NCBI GenBank assembly: GCA_019638475.1 | Contig: JAHBTR010000001.1 | Coordinates: 620,001 to 684,000, forward strand | Length of the DNA stretch: 64,000 bases | Origin: Chitinophagaceae bacterium | Lineage (GTDB): Bacteria; Bacteroidota; Bacteroidia; Chitinophagales; Chitinophagaceae | Direction of reading: 5' to 3' | Shown here: one piece after another, positions 49,889-57,865 of the stretch | Numbering within the stretch: position 1 is the stretch's first letter | Layout of the letters: every line of letters starts with the position of its first letter | Notes under the pieces: generated by a model | Database searches by the model: none | Told to the model about the DNA's origin: nothing | Seen by the model: the letters and a program-made list of their open reading frames with translations, nothing else | Translations under genes and position numbers: made by a program

Positions 49889-51142
49889 TTACGCTTTATA
49901 CTTTTTTACAATTACACAAGCATTATGACCACCAAAACCAAAAGTATTGCTAAGAGCAGCATTTACAGTACGATGCTGTGCTTTATTAAAAGTAAAATTA
50001 AGTTTAGGGTCTAATTCTGGGTCATCTGTAAAATGATTGATGGTTGGAGGAACAATATCATGCACTACTGCCATAATACTTGCAATAGCTTCTATTGCAC
50101 CTGTAGCACCAAGGCAATGCCCTGTCATACTTTTTGTAGCACTAATATTTAGGTTATAAGCATGTTCTCCAAATACTTCTGTTACAGCTTTTATTTCTGC
50201 ACCATCGCCAACTGGTGTACTTGTGCCATGTGTGTTAATATAATCAATTTCTTCTGGTTTCATATTGGCATCTTCTAATGCAGCCAACATTACATTTTTG
50301 GCTCCTAAACCATCTGGATGTGGTGCTGTTATATGATGAGCATCTGCAGTTGCACCACAACCCATTACTTCTGCATATATTTTTGCTCCACGTGCAAGTG
50401 CATGTTCTAATTCTTCTAAAATCAACATACCAGCACCTTCTCCCATTACAAAACCATCTCTATCTTTATCATAAGGTCTTGATGCAGTTTTAGGGTCATC
50501 ATTTCTTTCACTTAAAGCTTTCATAGCATTAAATCCACCAATACCTGCTTCGCTAACTACAGCTTCACTTCCTCCTGTTAAAATAATATCAGCTTTATTT
50601 AAACGAATTAAATTAAAAGCATCCATAATTGCATTTGTGCTACTTGCACAAGCACTAACAACAGCAAAGTTTGGACCTCTTAAATTGTGCCTCATACTTA
50701 TATGTCCTGCTGCAATATCTAAAATCATTTTTGGAATAAAGAAAGGATTGAAACGGGGCGTACCATCACCTCTTGCAAAATCTGTTACTTCATTTTGAAA
50801 AGTAATTAAACCACCTATTCCACTACCAAAAACAACGCCTACTTTATCTGGATTAATATTGTCTTTATGCAAGCCTGCATCATTCATTGCTTGGTCGCTT
50901 ACTACTAAGGCAAATTGGGTAAACCTATCAATTTTTCTTGCTTCTTTTCTATCTAAAAATTCTGTTGGTTCAAAATTTTTTACTTCACATGCAAATTTTG
51001 TTCTGAATTTTTCTGCATTAAATCCTTTAATAAAATCTGCTCCAGAAACTCCAGCAATTAAATTGCTCCAATAATCATTCAAATTATTGCCTAATGGAGT
51101 TATTGCTCCCATTCCTGTTACTACTACTCTTTTTAAAGTCAT
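49889..51142 (-). CDS. fabF: 3-oxoacyl-[ACP] synthase II
   Basis: This 417-residue condensing enzyme of fatty acid elongation has MTLKRVVVTGMGAITPLGNN, the active-site cysteine in VVSACASSTNAIMDA, GEGAGMLILEELEHALARGAKIYAEVMG, the histidines in THGTSTPVGDGAE and SMTGHCLGATGAIE, and NTFGFGGHNACVI. Starting at MTLKRV (51142) rather than the in-frame ATG 9 bases earlier fits the family. The gene lies 249 bases after acpP with a terminator hairpin between them. Confidence 0.97.
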   Translation of the reverse strand: MTLKRVVVTGMGAITPLGNNLNDYWSNLIAGVSGADFIKGFNAEKFRTKFACEVKNFEPTEFLDRKEARKIDRFTQFALVVSDQAMNDAGLHKDNINPDKVGVVFGSGIGGLITFQNEVTDFARGDGTPRFNPFFIPKMILDIAAGHISMRHNLRGPNFAVVSACASSTNAIMDAFNLIRLNKADIILTGGSEAVVSEAGIGGFNAMKALSERNDDPKTASRPYDKDRDGFVMGEGAGMLILEELEHALARGAKIYAEVMGCGATADAHHITAPHPDGLGAKNVMLAALEDANMKPEEIDYINTHGTSTPVGDGAEIKAVTEVFGEHAYNLNISATKSMTGHCLGATGAIEAIASIMAVVHDIVPPTINHFTDDPELDPKLNFTFNKAQHRTVNAALSNTFGFGGHNACVIVKKYKA

Positions 51143-51308
51143 ATTAAACAAGCGTTTTGGTAATTATTATTTTGTGCCTCAAAAATAAAATAAACAGTAA
51201 TACAAAGTTGTCTATTTTCTTAATGCACAAATATAGTATTATAAAAACTGATTTATTTTTTATACTTTCTTTTTTTTCAATATAGATAGCATAAAAGTAG
51301 CGTAGAAA

Positions 51309-51355
51309 AATAAATCCGCCAACTTTAGCTTAATGCTGAGTGTGGCGGATTTATT
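51309..51355. terminator. Hairpin between acpP and fabF
   Basis: AATAAATCCGCCA (51309-51321) pairs exactly with TGGCGGATTTATT (51343-51355), 21-base loop. It follows acpP on the minus strand and could terminate or attenuate read-through into fabF. Confidence 0.65.
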
Positions 51356-51390
51356 AAAAGGTTAATCCAGCGGCTGCCGGTAAAAGTTTT

Positions 51391-51627
51391 TTATTTGGCA
51401 TGCTCTTCCAAATAAGCAACAGCTTGACCAACGGTTGTTATTGTTTCAGCTTGCTCATCAGGTATAGAAATGTTGAATTCTTTTTCAAATTCCATAATTA
51501 ATTCAACAGTATCCAAAGAATCGGCACCTAAATCGTTGGTGAAAGAAGCTTCTGTTGTTACTTCTGCTTCATCAACACCTAACTTATCTACAATGATTTT
51601 CTTTACTCTTGTTGCGATGTCTGACAT
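51391..51627 (-). CDS. acpP: Acyl carrier protein
   Basis: The 78-residue ACP has Ser37 in [19 protein letters not shown], the 4'-phosphopantetheine attachment site, and the acidic helix II. A strong promoter (below) and a terminator-like hairpin between it and fabF suggest that it is expressed well above fabF-rnc. Confidence 0.97.
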   Translation of the reverse strand: MSDIATRVKKIIVDKLGVDEAEVTTEASFTNDLGADSLDTVELIMEFEKEFNISIPDEQAETITTVGQAVAYLEEHAK

Positions 51628-51650
51628 TATTAAAAGTTTTAGTTACAGGG

Positions 51651-51680
51651 CAAAAATAGAGTTTTTGAATTAAATACAAA
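51651..51680 (-). promoter_or_regulatory. acpP promoter (TTTG-N18-TATTTTTG)
   Basis: On the minus strand TTTG (51677-51680) is followed after 18 bases by TATTTTTG (51651-51658), a full Bacteroidetes-type promoter with about 23 bases to the acpP ATG. Confidence 0.6.
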
Positions 51681-51743
51681 ATATCTAATTTTTTTCTTTG
51701 ATTAAACTACTAAAATGGCTGTTATTTTTAGGCTGAAAATGAA

Positions 51744-52523
51744 TTATTTTCCTGTAAAATGGGCTTTCCTTTTTTCTAAGAAGGCTATAGTGCCTTCTTT
51801 CATATCTTCTGTACCAAAGCAGCTACCAAATAATTCTATTTCTTCGTTAAAACCATTTTTGCTTTCATTCCAAACGGCATTGGCTGCTTTTATACAAGCT
51901 GCTACTGCTAAAGGTGCTTTGGTATTGACTATTTGTAAAATACTTTTTGCTTTATTTATTAACTCATCTTGAGGTACTACATAGTTTACTAATCCATATT
52001 GTACAGCTGTTTGAGCATCTATCATATTAGCACTAATTAATAATTCTATTGCTCTACCTTTTCCTATTAATTGTGCCAAACGTTGTGTGCCACCATAACC
52101 AGGTATTAAACCTAAATTTACTTCGGGCTGACCGAATTTTGCATTATCTGATGCAATACGAAAATGACAAGCCATTGCTAATTCACAGCCTCCACCCAAA
52201 GCAAAACCATTTACACAAGCTATGATTGGTTTGGGGCTTTGTTCTATTCTATCAAAAATATCTTGCCCTCTTTTGGCTAATTGTTTTCCTTGTTCTACAC
52301 TTAAATTGCCAAATTCTGTAATATCGGCACCTGCTACAAATGCTTTATTGCCAGAGCCTATTATAATAACAGATTGTATTTGATTATCTGTATATACTTG
52401 TTTTAATAATGTATCTAAATCATTAAACACATCTTTATTGAGTGCATTTAATTTATCAGGACGATTAATGGTAACTGTGAGTATTCCATTTTCTAACTCT
52501 GTAAGTAATGTTTGATATGCCAT
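51744..52523 (-). CDS. Enoyl-CoA hydratase (crotonase)
   Basis: This 259-residue protein has ILTVTINRPDKLNALNKDV, KAFVAGADITEFGNLS (oxyanion motif 1), KPIIACVNGFALGGGCELAMACHFRIAS (motif 2), PEVNLGLIPGYGGTQRL with the catalytic Glu, and AVQYGLVNYVV. It is a canonical short-chain enoyl-CoA hydratase for fatty acid or amino acid degradation, distinct from the more divergent crotonase at 43992. Confidence 0.94.
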   Translation of the reverse strand: MAYQTLLTELENGILTVTINRPDKLNALNKDVFNDLDTLLKQVYTDNQIQSVIIIGSGNKAFVAGADITEFGNLSVEQGKQLAKRGQDIFDRIEQSPKPIIACVNGFALGGGCELAMACHFRIASDNAKFGQPEVNLGLIPGYGGTQRLAQLIGKGRAIELLISANMIDAQTAVQYGLVNYVVPQDELINKAKSILQIVNTKAPLAVAACIKAANAVWNESKNGFNEEIELFGSCFGTEDMKEGTIAFLEKRKAHFTGK

Positions 52524-52607
52524 AGAAAAAATATTAATTAGGGCTGCAATTTAATTATATAATTTGAAGTAGGCATCTTGCTTTATTTTCGCAATAAATA
52601 AGTTGTT

Positions 52608-53984
52608 ATGGCAAAGTTGTTTGATTGGACTGATACTATTGTTGCATTGGCTACTCCACAAGGTATAGGAGCTATTGGTGTAATAAGGGTAAGTGGAGAA
52701 AAAGCTATTATTATTGTTGATACACTTTTTCCATCAAAAAATTTGTTAGAACAACCATCTCATACACTACATGTAGGTATATTAAAAAAAGGAAATGAAA
52801 TATTAGATGAAGTAGTGATTGGTTTATTTAAAGCACCAACATCTTATACAGGAGAAAATGTAGTAGAAATTAGTTGTCATGGTTCTGCATTTATTCAAGA
52901 AAAAATTATAGAGGCATTAATAGAAGCAGGATGTAGAACTGCTAAAGCAGGAGAATTTACTCAAAGGGCTTTTTTACATGGTAAATTAGATTTAACACAA
53001 GCCGAAGCTGTGGCAGATGTGATAGCCAGTAATACAAAAGCTGGTAGAAATGCTGCATTAAAAAATATTCGTGGAGGATTTTCAAAAGAATTGTCTGTAT
53101 TAAGAGAAGAGTTAATCAAATTTTCTGCTTTGATAGAATTAGAATTAGACTTTTCTCAAGAAGATGTTGAGTTTGCAGATAGAACACAGTTTATTCAACT
53201 GATTAATCAAATACAACAAACTACTTTAAAACTTTTACACTCTTTTAAATTAGGCAATGTTGTAAAAAATGGTGTACAAGTAGCTATTATAGGAAAACCC
53301 AATGCAGGAAAAAGTACTTTATTAAATGCTTTGCTTAATGAAGATAGAGCCATTGTAAGCGAAATTGCAGGAACAACAAGAGATACTATTGAAGAAGTAT
53401 TGAATATAGATGGTATTTTATTCAGATTGATTGATACCGCAGGAATTAGAAAAAGCAAAGGAGATAAGATAGAAGATATTGGTATAGAAAGAAGCAAATT
53501 AAATGCAGAACGAGCGGATATTATTATTCACTTGCATGATATAACAGATGATATACAGGAAGACATTGATTGGCTGAAACCATTTGCATCTAAAACCATT
53601 GCTGTATGTAACAAAATGGACGAATGGCACGAACAAAATTGGCAAAAGGGGTTGAGTGTAGAAATAAATACTTGCAATATTCATATATCTGCTAAACAAC
53701 ATGAAGGAATAGACGATTTAAAAAATGAATTATTTACTAAAGCTGTTGGAGGTGAAATAAATACAGAAGACACACTTGTAACCAATACAAGACATTTTGA
53801 AGCATTGCAAAAATTAGAGCAATCATTACAAGATATACAGAATGGTTTGCATGAAAATATACCCAGCGATTTAGTAGCATTAGATATTAGACAAGCCCTG
53901 CATTATTTAGGTGAGATTACAGGTGAGGTAACAACAGAAGACCAATTAGATTTCATCTTTAGTAAATTTTGCATTGGCAAATAA
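52608..53984 (+). CDS. mnmE: tRNA uridine-5-carboxymethylaminomethyl modification GTPase
   Basis: MnmE with MnmG modifies wobble U34 of several tRNAs. The 458-residue protein has DTIVALATPQGIGAIGVIRVSG, TYTGENVVEISCHG, RTAKAGEFTQRAFLHGKLDLTQAEAVADVI, the GTPase motifs GKPNAGKSTLLNALL, TRDTIEE, DTAGIR, NKMD, and ends with the conserved FCIGK whose Cys is characteristic. It is the last core gene before the hsd locus. Confidence 0.97.
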   Translation: MAKLFDWTDTIVALATPQGIGAIGVIRVSGEKAIIIVDTLFPSKNLLEQPSHTLHVGILKKGNEILDEVVIGLFKAPTSYTGENVVEISCHGSAFIQEKIIEALIEAGCRTAKAGEFTQRAFLHGKLDLTQAEAVADVIASNTKAGRNAALKNIRGGFSKELSVLREELIKFSALIELELDFSQEDVEFADRTQFIQLINQIQQTTLKLLHSFKLGNVVKNGVQVAIIGKPNAGKSTLLNALLNEDRAIVSEIAGTTRDTIEEVLNIDGILFRLIDTAGIRKSKGDKIEDIGIERSKLNAERADIIIHLHDITDDIQEDIDWLKPFASKTIAVCNKMDEWHEQNWQKGLSVEINTCNIHISAKQHEGIDDLKNELFTKAVGGEINTEDTLVTNTRHFEALQKLEQSLQDIQNGLHENIPSDLVALDIRQALHYLGEITGEVTTEDQLDFIFSKFCIGK

Positions 53985-54070
53985 AATAAACAACCAATAA
54001 TTAAAATTATTTTACCCCATTAGACTATATTTAAAAAAATTAATCTACAAGAAATTTTAAAAAATAAACA

Positions 54071-55612
54071 ATGACAAGCATACAACAAAGAGCTGATTTA
54101 CAAGCAAAAATATGGAAAATAGCCAACGAAGTGCGTGGAGCGGTGGACGGTTGGGATTTCAAACAGTTTGTTTTAGGAACGCTGTTCTATCGTTTTATCA
54201 GTGAGAATTTTTGCAATTATTTCAATGATGAAAATACGGATTATGCAACATTGCCTGATAATGTCATTTCGCCCGAAATAAAAGACGATGCCATTAAAGT
54301 AAAAGGCTACTTCATTTATCCAAGTCAGCTTTTTGTGAATATCGCCAAAACGGCAAATACAAACCCTAATCTGAACACTGATCTCAAAGCCATTTTTGAT
54401 GCGATCGAAAGTTCGGCTAATGGTTATCCAAGCGAGCAGGACATCAAAGGTTTGTTTGCTGATTTTGATACCACAAGTACACGCTTGGGAAATACCGTTG
54501 AAAACAAAAACAGTCGTTTGGCTGCCGTTCTGAAAGGTGTGGAAGAGCTCAATTTTGGAGACTTTGAGGATAATCAAATTGATCTATTTGGTGATGCTTA
54601 TGAATTTTTGATTGGAAATTATGCCGCCAACGCAGGAAAATCGGGAGGTGAGTTTTTTACACCCCAACACGTTTCCAAACTCATTGCTCAGTTGGCAATG
54701 CACAAACAAACTTCCGTAAACAAAATTTACGATCCTGCCTGCGGTTCGGGTTCTTTGCTCTTGCAAGCCAAAAAACATTTCGACAATCACATTATTGAAG
54801 AAGGCTTTTTTGGACAGGAAGTGAACCATACGACCTACAATTTGGCTCGTATGAATATGTTTTTGCACAACATCAATTACGATAAATTTAATATCACCTT
54901 AGGCGATACCTTGTTACAACCTCATTTTGGAGATGAAAAACCTTTTGATGCCATTGTTTCTAATCCACCTTATTCAATACCTTGGATTGGGAGCGATGAC
55001 CCTACTTTAATAAACGATGACCGTTTTGCACCTGCTGGCGTATTAGCACCAAAGTCTAAAGCCGATTTTGCTTTTGTGCTTCACGCTTTGAGTTATCTTT
55101 CTGCCAAAGGAAGAGCAGCGATTGTTTGCTTTCCGGGTATTTTTTACCGTGGCGGTGCAGAGCAAAAAATCAGAAAATACTTGGTGGACAATAACTTTGT
55201 AGAAACCGTTATTGCCCTTGCTCCTAACCTTTTTTACGGAACTTCCATAGCGGTGAACATTCTCGTTTTATCCAAACACAAAACCGAAAACAAAACCCAG
55301 TTTATTGATGCAAGTGGCGAAGATTTCTTTAAGAAAGTAACCAACAACAATGTGTTGGAAGACAAGCACATTGAGCAAATAATGAACATTTTTGATAAAA
55401 AAGAAGATGTTGAATATGTTGCTAAATCTATTGATAATAAGGAGATAGCCGAAAATGATTATAATCTTTCGGTAAGTTCCTACATTGAGGCAAAAGGCAC
55501 ACGGGAAGTGATAGATATTTCAGTTTTGAATGAAGAGATTTCAAAAACAGTGGAGAAGATAAATAAGTTAAGAGCAGATATTGATGAGATTATAAAAATG
55601 GTCAATGGTTAA
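54071..55612 (+). CDS. hsdM: Type I restriction-modification system, methyltransferase subunit
   Basis: This 513-residue HsdM is an N6-adenine methyltransferase. It has the N-terminal helical domain ([38 protein letters not shown]), [19 protein letters not shown] motif [14 protein letters not shown], catalytic [51 protein letters not shown] and a C-terminal helix that binds HsdS. Its last codons (MVNG-stop) are encoded by the first heptads of the following repeat array. G+C appears clearly higher than in flanking genes, suggesting horizontal acquisition. It lies 86 bases after mnmE. Confidence 0.96.
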   Translation: MTSIQQRADLQAKIWKIANEVRGAVDGWDFKQFVLGTLFYRFISENFCNYFNDENTDYATLPDNVISPEIKDDAIKVKGYFIYPSQLFVNIAKTANTNPNLNTDLKAIFDAIESSANGYPSEQDIKGLFADFDTTSTRLGNTVENKNSRLAAVLKGVEELNFGDFEDNQIDLFGDAYEFLIGNYAANAGKSGGEFFTPQHVSKLIAQLAMHKQTSVNKIYDPACGSGSLLLQAKKHFDNHIIEEGFFGQEVNHTTYNLARMNMFLHNINYDKFNITLGDTLLQPHFGDEKPFDAIVSNPPYSIPWIGSDDPTLINDDRFAPAGVLAPKSKADFAFVLHALSYLSAKGRAAIVCFPGIFYRGGAEQKIRKYLVDNNFVETVIALAPNLFYGTSIAVNILVLSKHKTENKTQFIDASGEDFFKKVTNNNVLEDKHIEQIMNIFDKKEDVEYVAKSIDNKEIAENDYNLSVSSYIEAKGTREVIDISVLNEEISKTVEKINKLRADIDEIIKMVNG

Positions 55613-55657
55613 TGATAAATGATAAATGGTCAATGGTTAATGATAAATGGTTAATGA
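55598..55657. repeat. Heptanucleotide array between hsdM and the four-helix-bundle gene
   Basis: Consecutive heptads read ATGGTCA, ATGGTTA, ATGATAA, ATGATAA, ATGGTCA, ATGGTTA, ATGATAA, ATGGTTA (then ATGA). They include the hsdM stop (TAA 55610-55612) and a possible ATG start for the next gene (55647). Confidence 0.85.
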
Positions 55658-55658
55658 G

Positions 55659-56021
55659 ATGAAGGAAAATGTTGTTAAAAATAAAAGTTTTGGGTTTGCG
55701 GTGCGAATAGTGAGGTTGTATCAATATTTGTGTGAGCAAAAAAAGGAGTTTGTTTTATCAAAACAATTATTGCGTTCAGGTACAAGTGTTGGAGCAATGG
55801 TTCGTGAAGCTGAACACGCAGAAACTAAAAATGATTTCAAGCATAAATTGGCAATTGCTCAAAAAGAAATTAACGAAACAATTTATTGGTTAGAACTTTT
55901 AAAAGAAACCGATTATCTCACTCTTGAACAATTTGAAAGTATAAATGCTGATGCTATTGAGATTATCAAGTTAATTACAGCTATCATTAAATCTACCAAA
56001 AATAACATTATTAATGGTTAA
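55659..56021 (+). CDS. Four-helix-bundle protein (S23 / 23S rRNA intervening-sequence protein family)
   Basis: The protein is about 120 residues: MKENVVKNKSFGFAVRIVRLYQYLCEQKKEFVLSKQLLRSGTSVGAMVREAEHAETKNDFKHKLAIAQKEINETIYWLELLKETDYL..., the exact pattern of PF05635/TIGR02436. Family members are encoded inside 23S rRNA intervening sequences and scattered elsewhere; the DGR accessory protein Avd shares the fold. Function here is unknown. The start MKENV (55659) fits the family; an alternative ATG at 55647 (MVNEMKENV) lies in the repeat. The stop at 56019-56021 is supplied by the next repeat array (NG-TAA, as for hsdM). Confidence 0.88.
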   Translation: MKENVVKNKSFGFAVRIVRLYQYLCEQKKEFVLSKQLLRSGTSVGAMVREAEHAETKNDFKHKLAIAQKEINETIYWLELLKETDYLTLEQFESINADAIEIIKLITAIIKSTKNNIING

Positions 56022-56077
56022 TGATAAATGGTTAATGATAAATGGTTAATGATAAATGGTTAATGATAAATGGTTAA
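56014..56077. repeat. Heptanucleotide array after the four-helix-bundle gene
   Basis: Four exact 14-bp units ATGGTTAATGATAA plus 8 bases of a fifth, i.e. alternating heptads ATGGTTA and ATGATAA, the same heptads as in the array on the other side of the gene. Confidence 0.9.
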
Positions 56078-56097
56078 ATTACAATTCGAGGGACATT

Positions 56098-56125
56098 AAC
56101 AATTAATAATTGATAATTAACAATT
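56098..56125. repeat. Heptanucleotide array directly before hsdS
   Basis: Four heptads AACAATT, AATAATT, GATAATT, AACAATT end 7 bases before the hsdS ATG. Confidence 0.7.
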
Positions 56126-56132
56126 AAAAACA

Positions 56133-57269
56133 ATGATTACAGAGTTAATAAAAAATACAAAAGTGGAGTGGAAAACGCTGGGGGAAGTGTTTGAAATTTC
56201 AGCAGGTGGCGATGTGCCGAAAGATGCTTTTTCGGAAATAGAAACAACAAAATATAATATTCCTATTTTATCAAATGGAATTGATGAGAAATCTTTGTAT
56301 GGTTGGACAAATAAAGCAAAAATAGAAAAGCCAAGTCTTACAATTTCCGCAAGAGGAACTATTGGTTGGACAAGTTATAGAGATAAACCATTTTTTCCAA
56401 TTGTACGATTGTTGGCTTTAACACCAAAAATTGAAATTCATTTAAAGTATGCTTATCACTTTATGAAATCTATTGAGAACGATTATAAAGTTCCTATTGC
56501 TGGTATTCCTCAATTAACAAAACCAATGATAGGTAACATAAAAATCCCCATCCCACCTTTAAAAATTCAGCAAGAAATAGTTGCAATTCTCGATAAGTTC
56601 ACCGAGCTTACAGCAGAGCTTACAGCAGAGCTTACAGCAAGACAAAAGCAGTATGAGTATTATAGGGAGGAGTTGTTAGGAGTTAGTAGTAAGGGGTTAG
56701 TTGATGTGGAGTGGAAAACGCTGGGGGAAGTGGGGGAAGTTCGTATGTGTAAACGAATTTTAAAACACCAAACAACTGACAAAGGAGATATTCCTTTTTA
56801 TAAAATTGGAACTTTTGGGAAAGAACCAAATGCTTACATTTCCAAAGAATTGTTTCAAGAATATAAATCTAAATACAATTACCCTAAACTTGGAGAAATT
56901 CTTATTTCTGCAAGTGGGACAATTGGAAGGAGTGTGATTTTTGATGGACGTGATGCTTACTTTCAAGATAGTAATATAGTTTGGATTGAAAATGACGAAA
57001 AGCAAGTTTTAAATAAATTCTTATTCTATTTTTATCAAATTGCAAAATGGGAAGTTGCAGATGGTGGAACAATTCAAAGGCTTTATAATGATAACTTGAA
57101 AAAAACAAAAATCCCCGTTCCACCGCTTTCCGAACAAGAACGCATTGTCGGTATTTTGGATAAATTTGATATTTTAGTCAATTCCATCAGCGAAGGTTTA
57201 CCAAAAGAAATAGAATTGAGGAAAAAGCAGTATGAGTATTATCGGGAGAAATTGCTAACTTTTGTCTGA
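56133..57269 (+). CDS. hsdS: Type I restriction-modification system, specificity subunit
   Basis: This 378-residue HsdS has two target-recognition halves. TRD1 is about residues 9-145; the first conserved spacer follows at 146-185 (IPIPPLKIQQEIVAILDKF-TEL-TAEL-TAEL-TARQKQYEYYREELL); TRD2 is about 192-325; and the second spacer is VPPLSEQERIVGILDKF...KKQYEYYREKLL. Both halves open with VEWKTLGEV, encoded by 27 identical bases, and close with QYEYYRE. The central TAEL repeat is the classical EcoR124-type spacer whose copy number sets the distance between the two recognition half-sites. The target sequence itself cannot be read off. Confidence 0.95.
   Translation: MITELIKNTKVEWKTLGEVFEISAGGDVPKDAFSEIETTKYNIPILSNGIDEKSLYGWTNKAKIEKPSLTISARGTIGWTSYRDKPFFPIVRLLALTPKIEIHLKYAYHFMKSIENDYKVPIAGIPQLTKPMIGNIKIPIPPLKIQQEIVAILDKFTELTAELTAELTARQKQYEYYREELLGVSSKGLVDVEWKTLGEVGEVRMCKRILKHQTTDKGDIPFYKIGTFGKEPNAYISKELFQEYKSKYNYPKLGEILISASGTIGRSVIFDGRDAYFQDSNIVWIENDEKQVLNKFLFYFYQIAKWEVADGGTIQRLYNDNLKKTKIPVPPLSEQERIVGILDKFDILVNSISEGLPKEIELRKKQYEYYREKLLTFV
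56163..56189 (+). repeat. 27-bp direct repeat, start of HsdS half 1
   Basis: Identical to 56706-56732; encodes VEWKTLGEV. Substrate for recombination between the halves or with other hsdS genes. Confidence 0.85.
56604..56639 (+). repeat. Three perfect 12-bp repeats (TAEL spacer) in hsdS
   Basis: GAGCTTACAGCA is repeated three times without mismatch and encodes the E-L-T-A periodicity of the central spacer. Such repeats gain or lose units by slippage and change the length of the non-specific gap in the target. Confidence 0.93.
56706..56732 (+). repeat. 27-bp direct repeat, start of HsdS half 2
   Basis: Exact copy of 56163-56189, encoding VEWKTLGEV at the beginning of the second target-recognition half. 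Confidence 0.85.
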
Positions 57270-57331
57270 ATTTTTATTTTTAGGATTTTAAGATGATAAG
57301 ATTTTTTATTTTTATTAATCTTAAAATCCAT

Positions 57332-57387
57332 TAATCCTATCAATCTTAATTCTGACAATTAATCCTACAAATCCTAATTCTGACAAT
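57332..57387. repeat. Two tandem 28-bp repeats (4 x 7 bp) after hsdS
   Basis: 57332-57359 and 57360-57387 match at 24 of 28 positions (both begin TAATCCTA and end TAATTCTGACAAT). A third copy is at 57830-57857, on the other side of the GxxExxY gene. Confidence 0.85.
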
Positions 57388-57412
57388 TAATGCAGACAAA
57401 AAATGATAAATT

Positions 57413-57832
57413 ATGAAATACGAAGAATTAACACATAAAATAATTGACAGTGCTATGAAAGTGCATAGCACACTTGGTAATGGTTTTCAGGAAGTCATTT
57501 ATCAACGGGCTTTGGCTATTGAAATGCAAAAACAAGGTTTGGGTTTTAAGCGAGAAATGGAAATGACTATTTTTTATGATGGCATTGATATTGGAACAAG
57601 GCGGGTAGATTTTTTTGTTGAAGATTTTGTAATGGTGGAACTGAAAGCATTAATAAAATTAGAAGATGTGCATTTGGCACAAGCCATGAATTATTGCCAA
57701 GCCTATAATTTGCCCATTGGTTTGTTGATAAATTTCGGGGCAAAAAGTTTGGAATTCAAGCGAGTATATAACATAAATCATCCTGAAAATAAAGATCACA
57801 AAACACATAATCCAAATCCTAAAATCCATTAA
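57413..57832 (+). CDS. GxxExxY protein (PDDEXK-like nuclease fold)
   Basis: This 139-residue protein begins ELTHKIIDSAMKVHSTLGNGFQEVIYQRALAIEM, whose G-x-x-E-x-x-Y (GFQEVIY) names the family (TIGR04256/PF13366). It continues with REMEMTIFYDGIDIGTRRVDFFVEDFVMVELKAL, giving the D...E-x-K residues of a PDDEXK nuclease core, and HLAQAMNYCQAYNLPIGLLINFG. The biological role of the family is not established. Its last residues (PKIH) and stop codon lie in the downstream 28-bp repeat, so the repeat shapes the protein end. It sits between hsdS and hsdR on the same strand. Confidence 0.88.
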   Translation: MKYEELTHKIIDSAMKVHSTLGNGFQEVIYQRALAIEMQKQGLGFKREMEMTIFYDGIDIGTRRVDFFVEDFVMVELKALIKLEDVHLAQAMNYCQAYNLPIGLLINFGAKSLEFKRVYNINHPENKDHKTHNPNPKIH

Positions 57833-57857
57833 TCCTACAAATCCTAATTCAGACAAT
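57820..57857. repeat. 28-bp repeat copy after the GxxExxY gene
   Basis: 57830-57857 matches 57360-57387 with one mismatch, and the preceding TAAAATCCAT also matches the sequence before the first array. The GxxExxY gene is therefore flanked by direct repeats. Confidence 0.85.
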
Positions 57858-57865
57858 TGAAGAAA

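Noticed and set aside
55598..56125. CRISPR-like array around the four-helix-bundle gene
   Set aside because: The units are contiguous 7- or 14-mers without unique spacers, so they are tandem repeats and not CRISPR.
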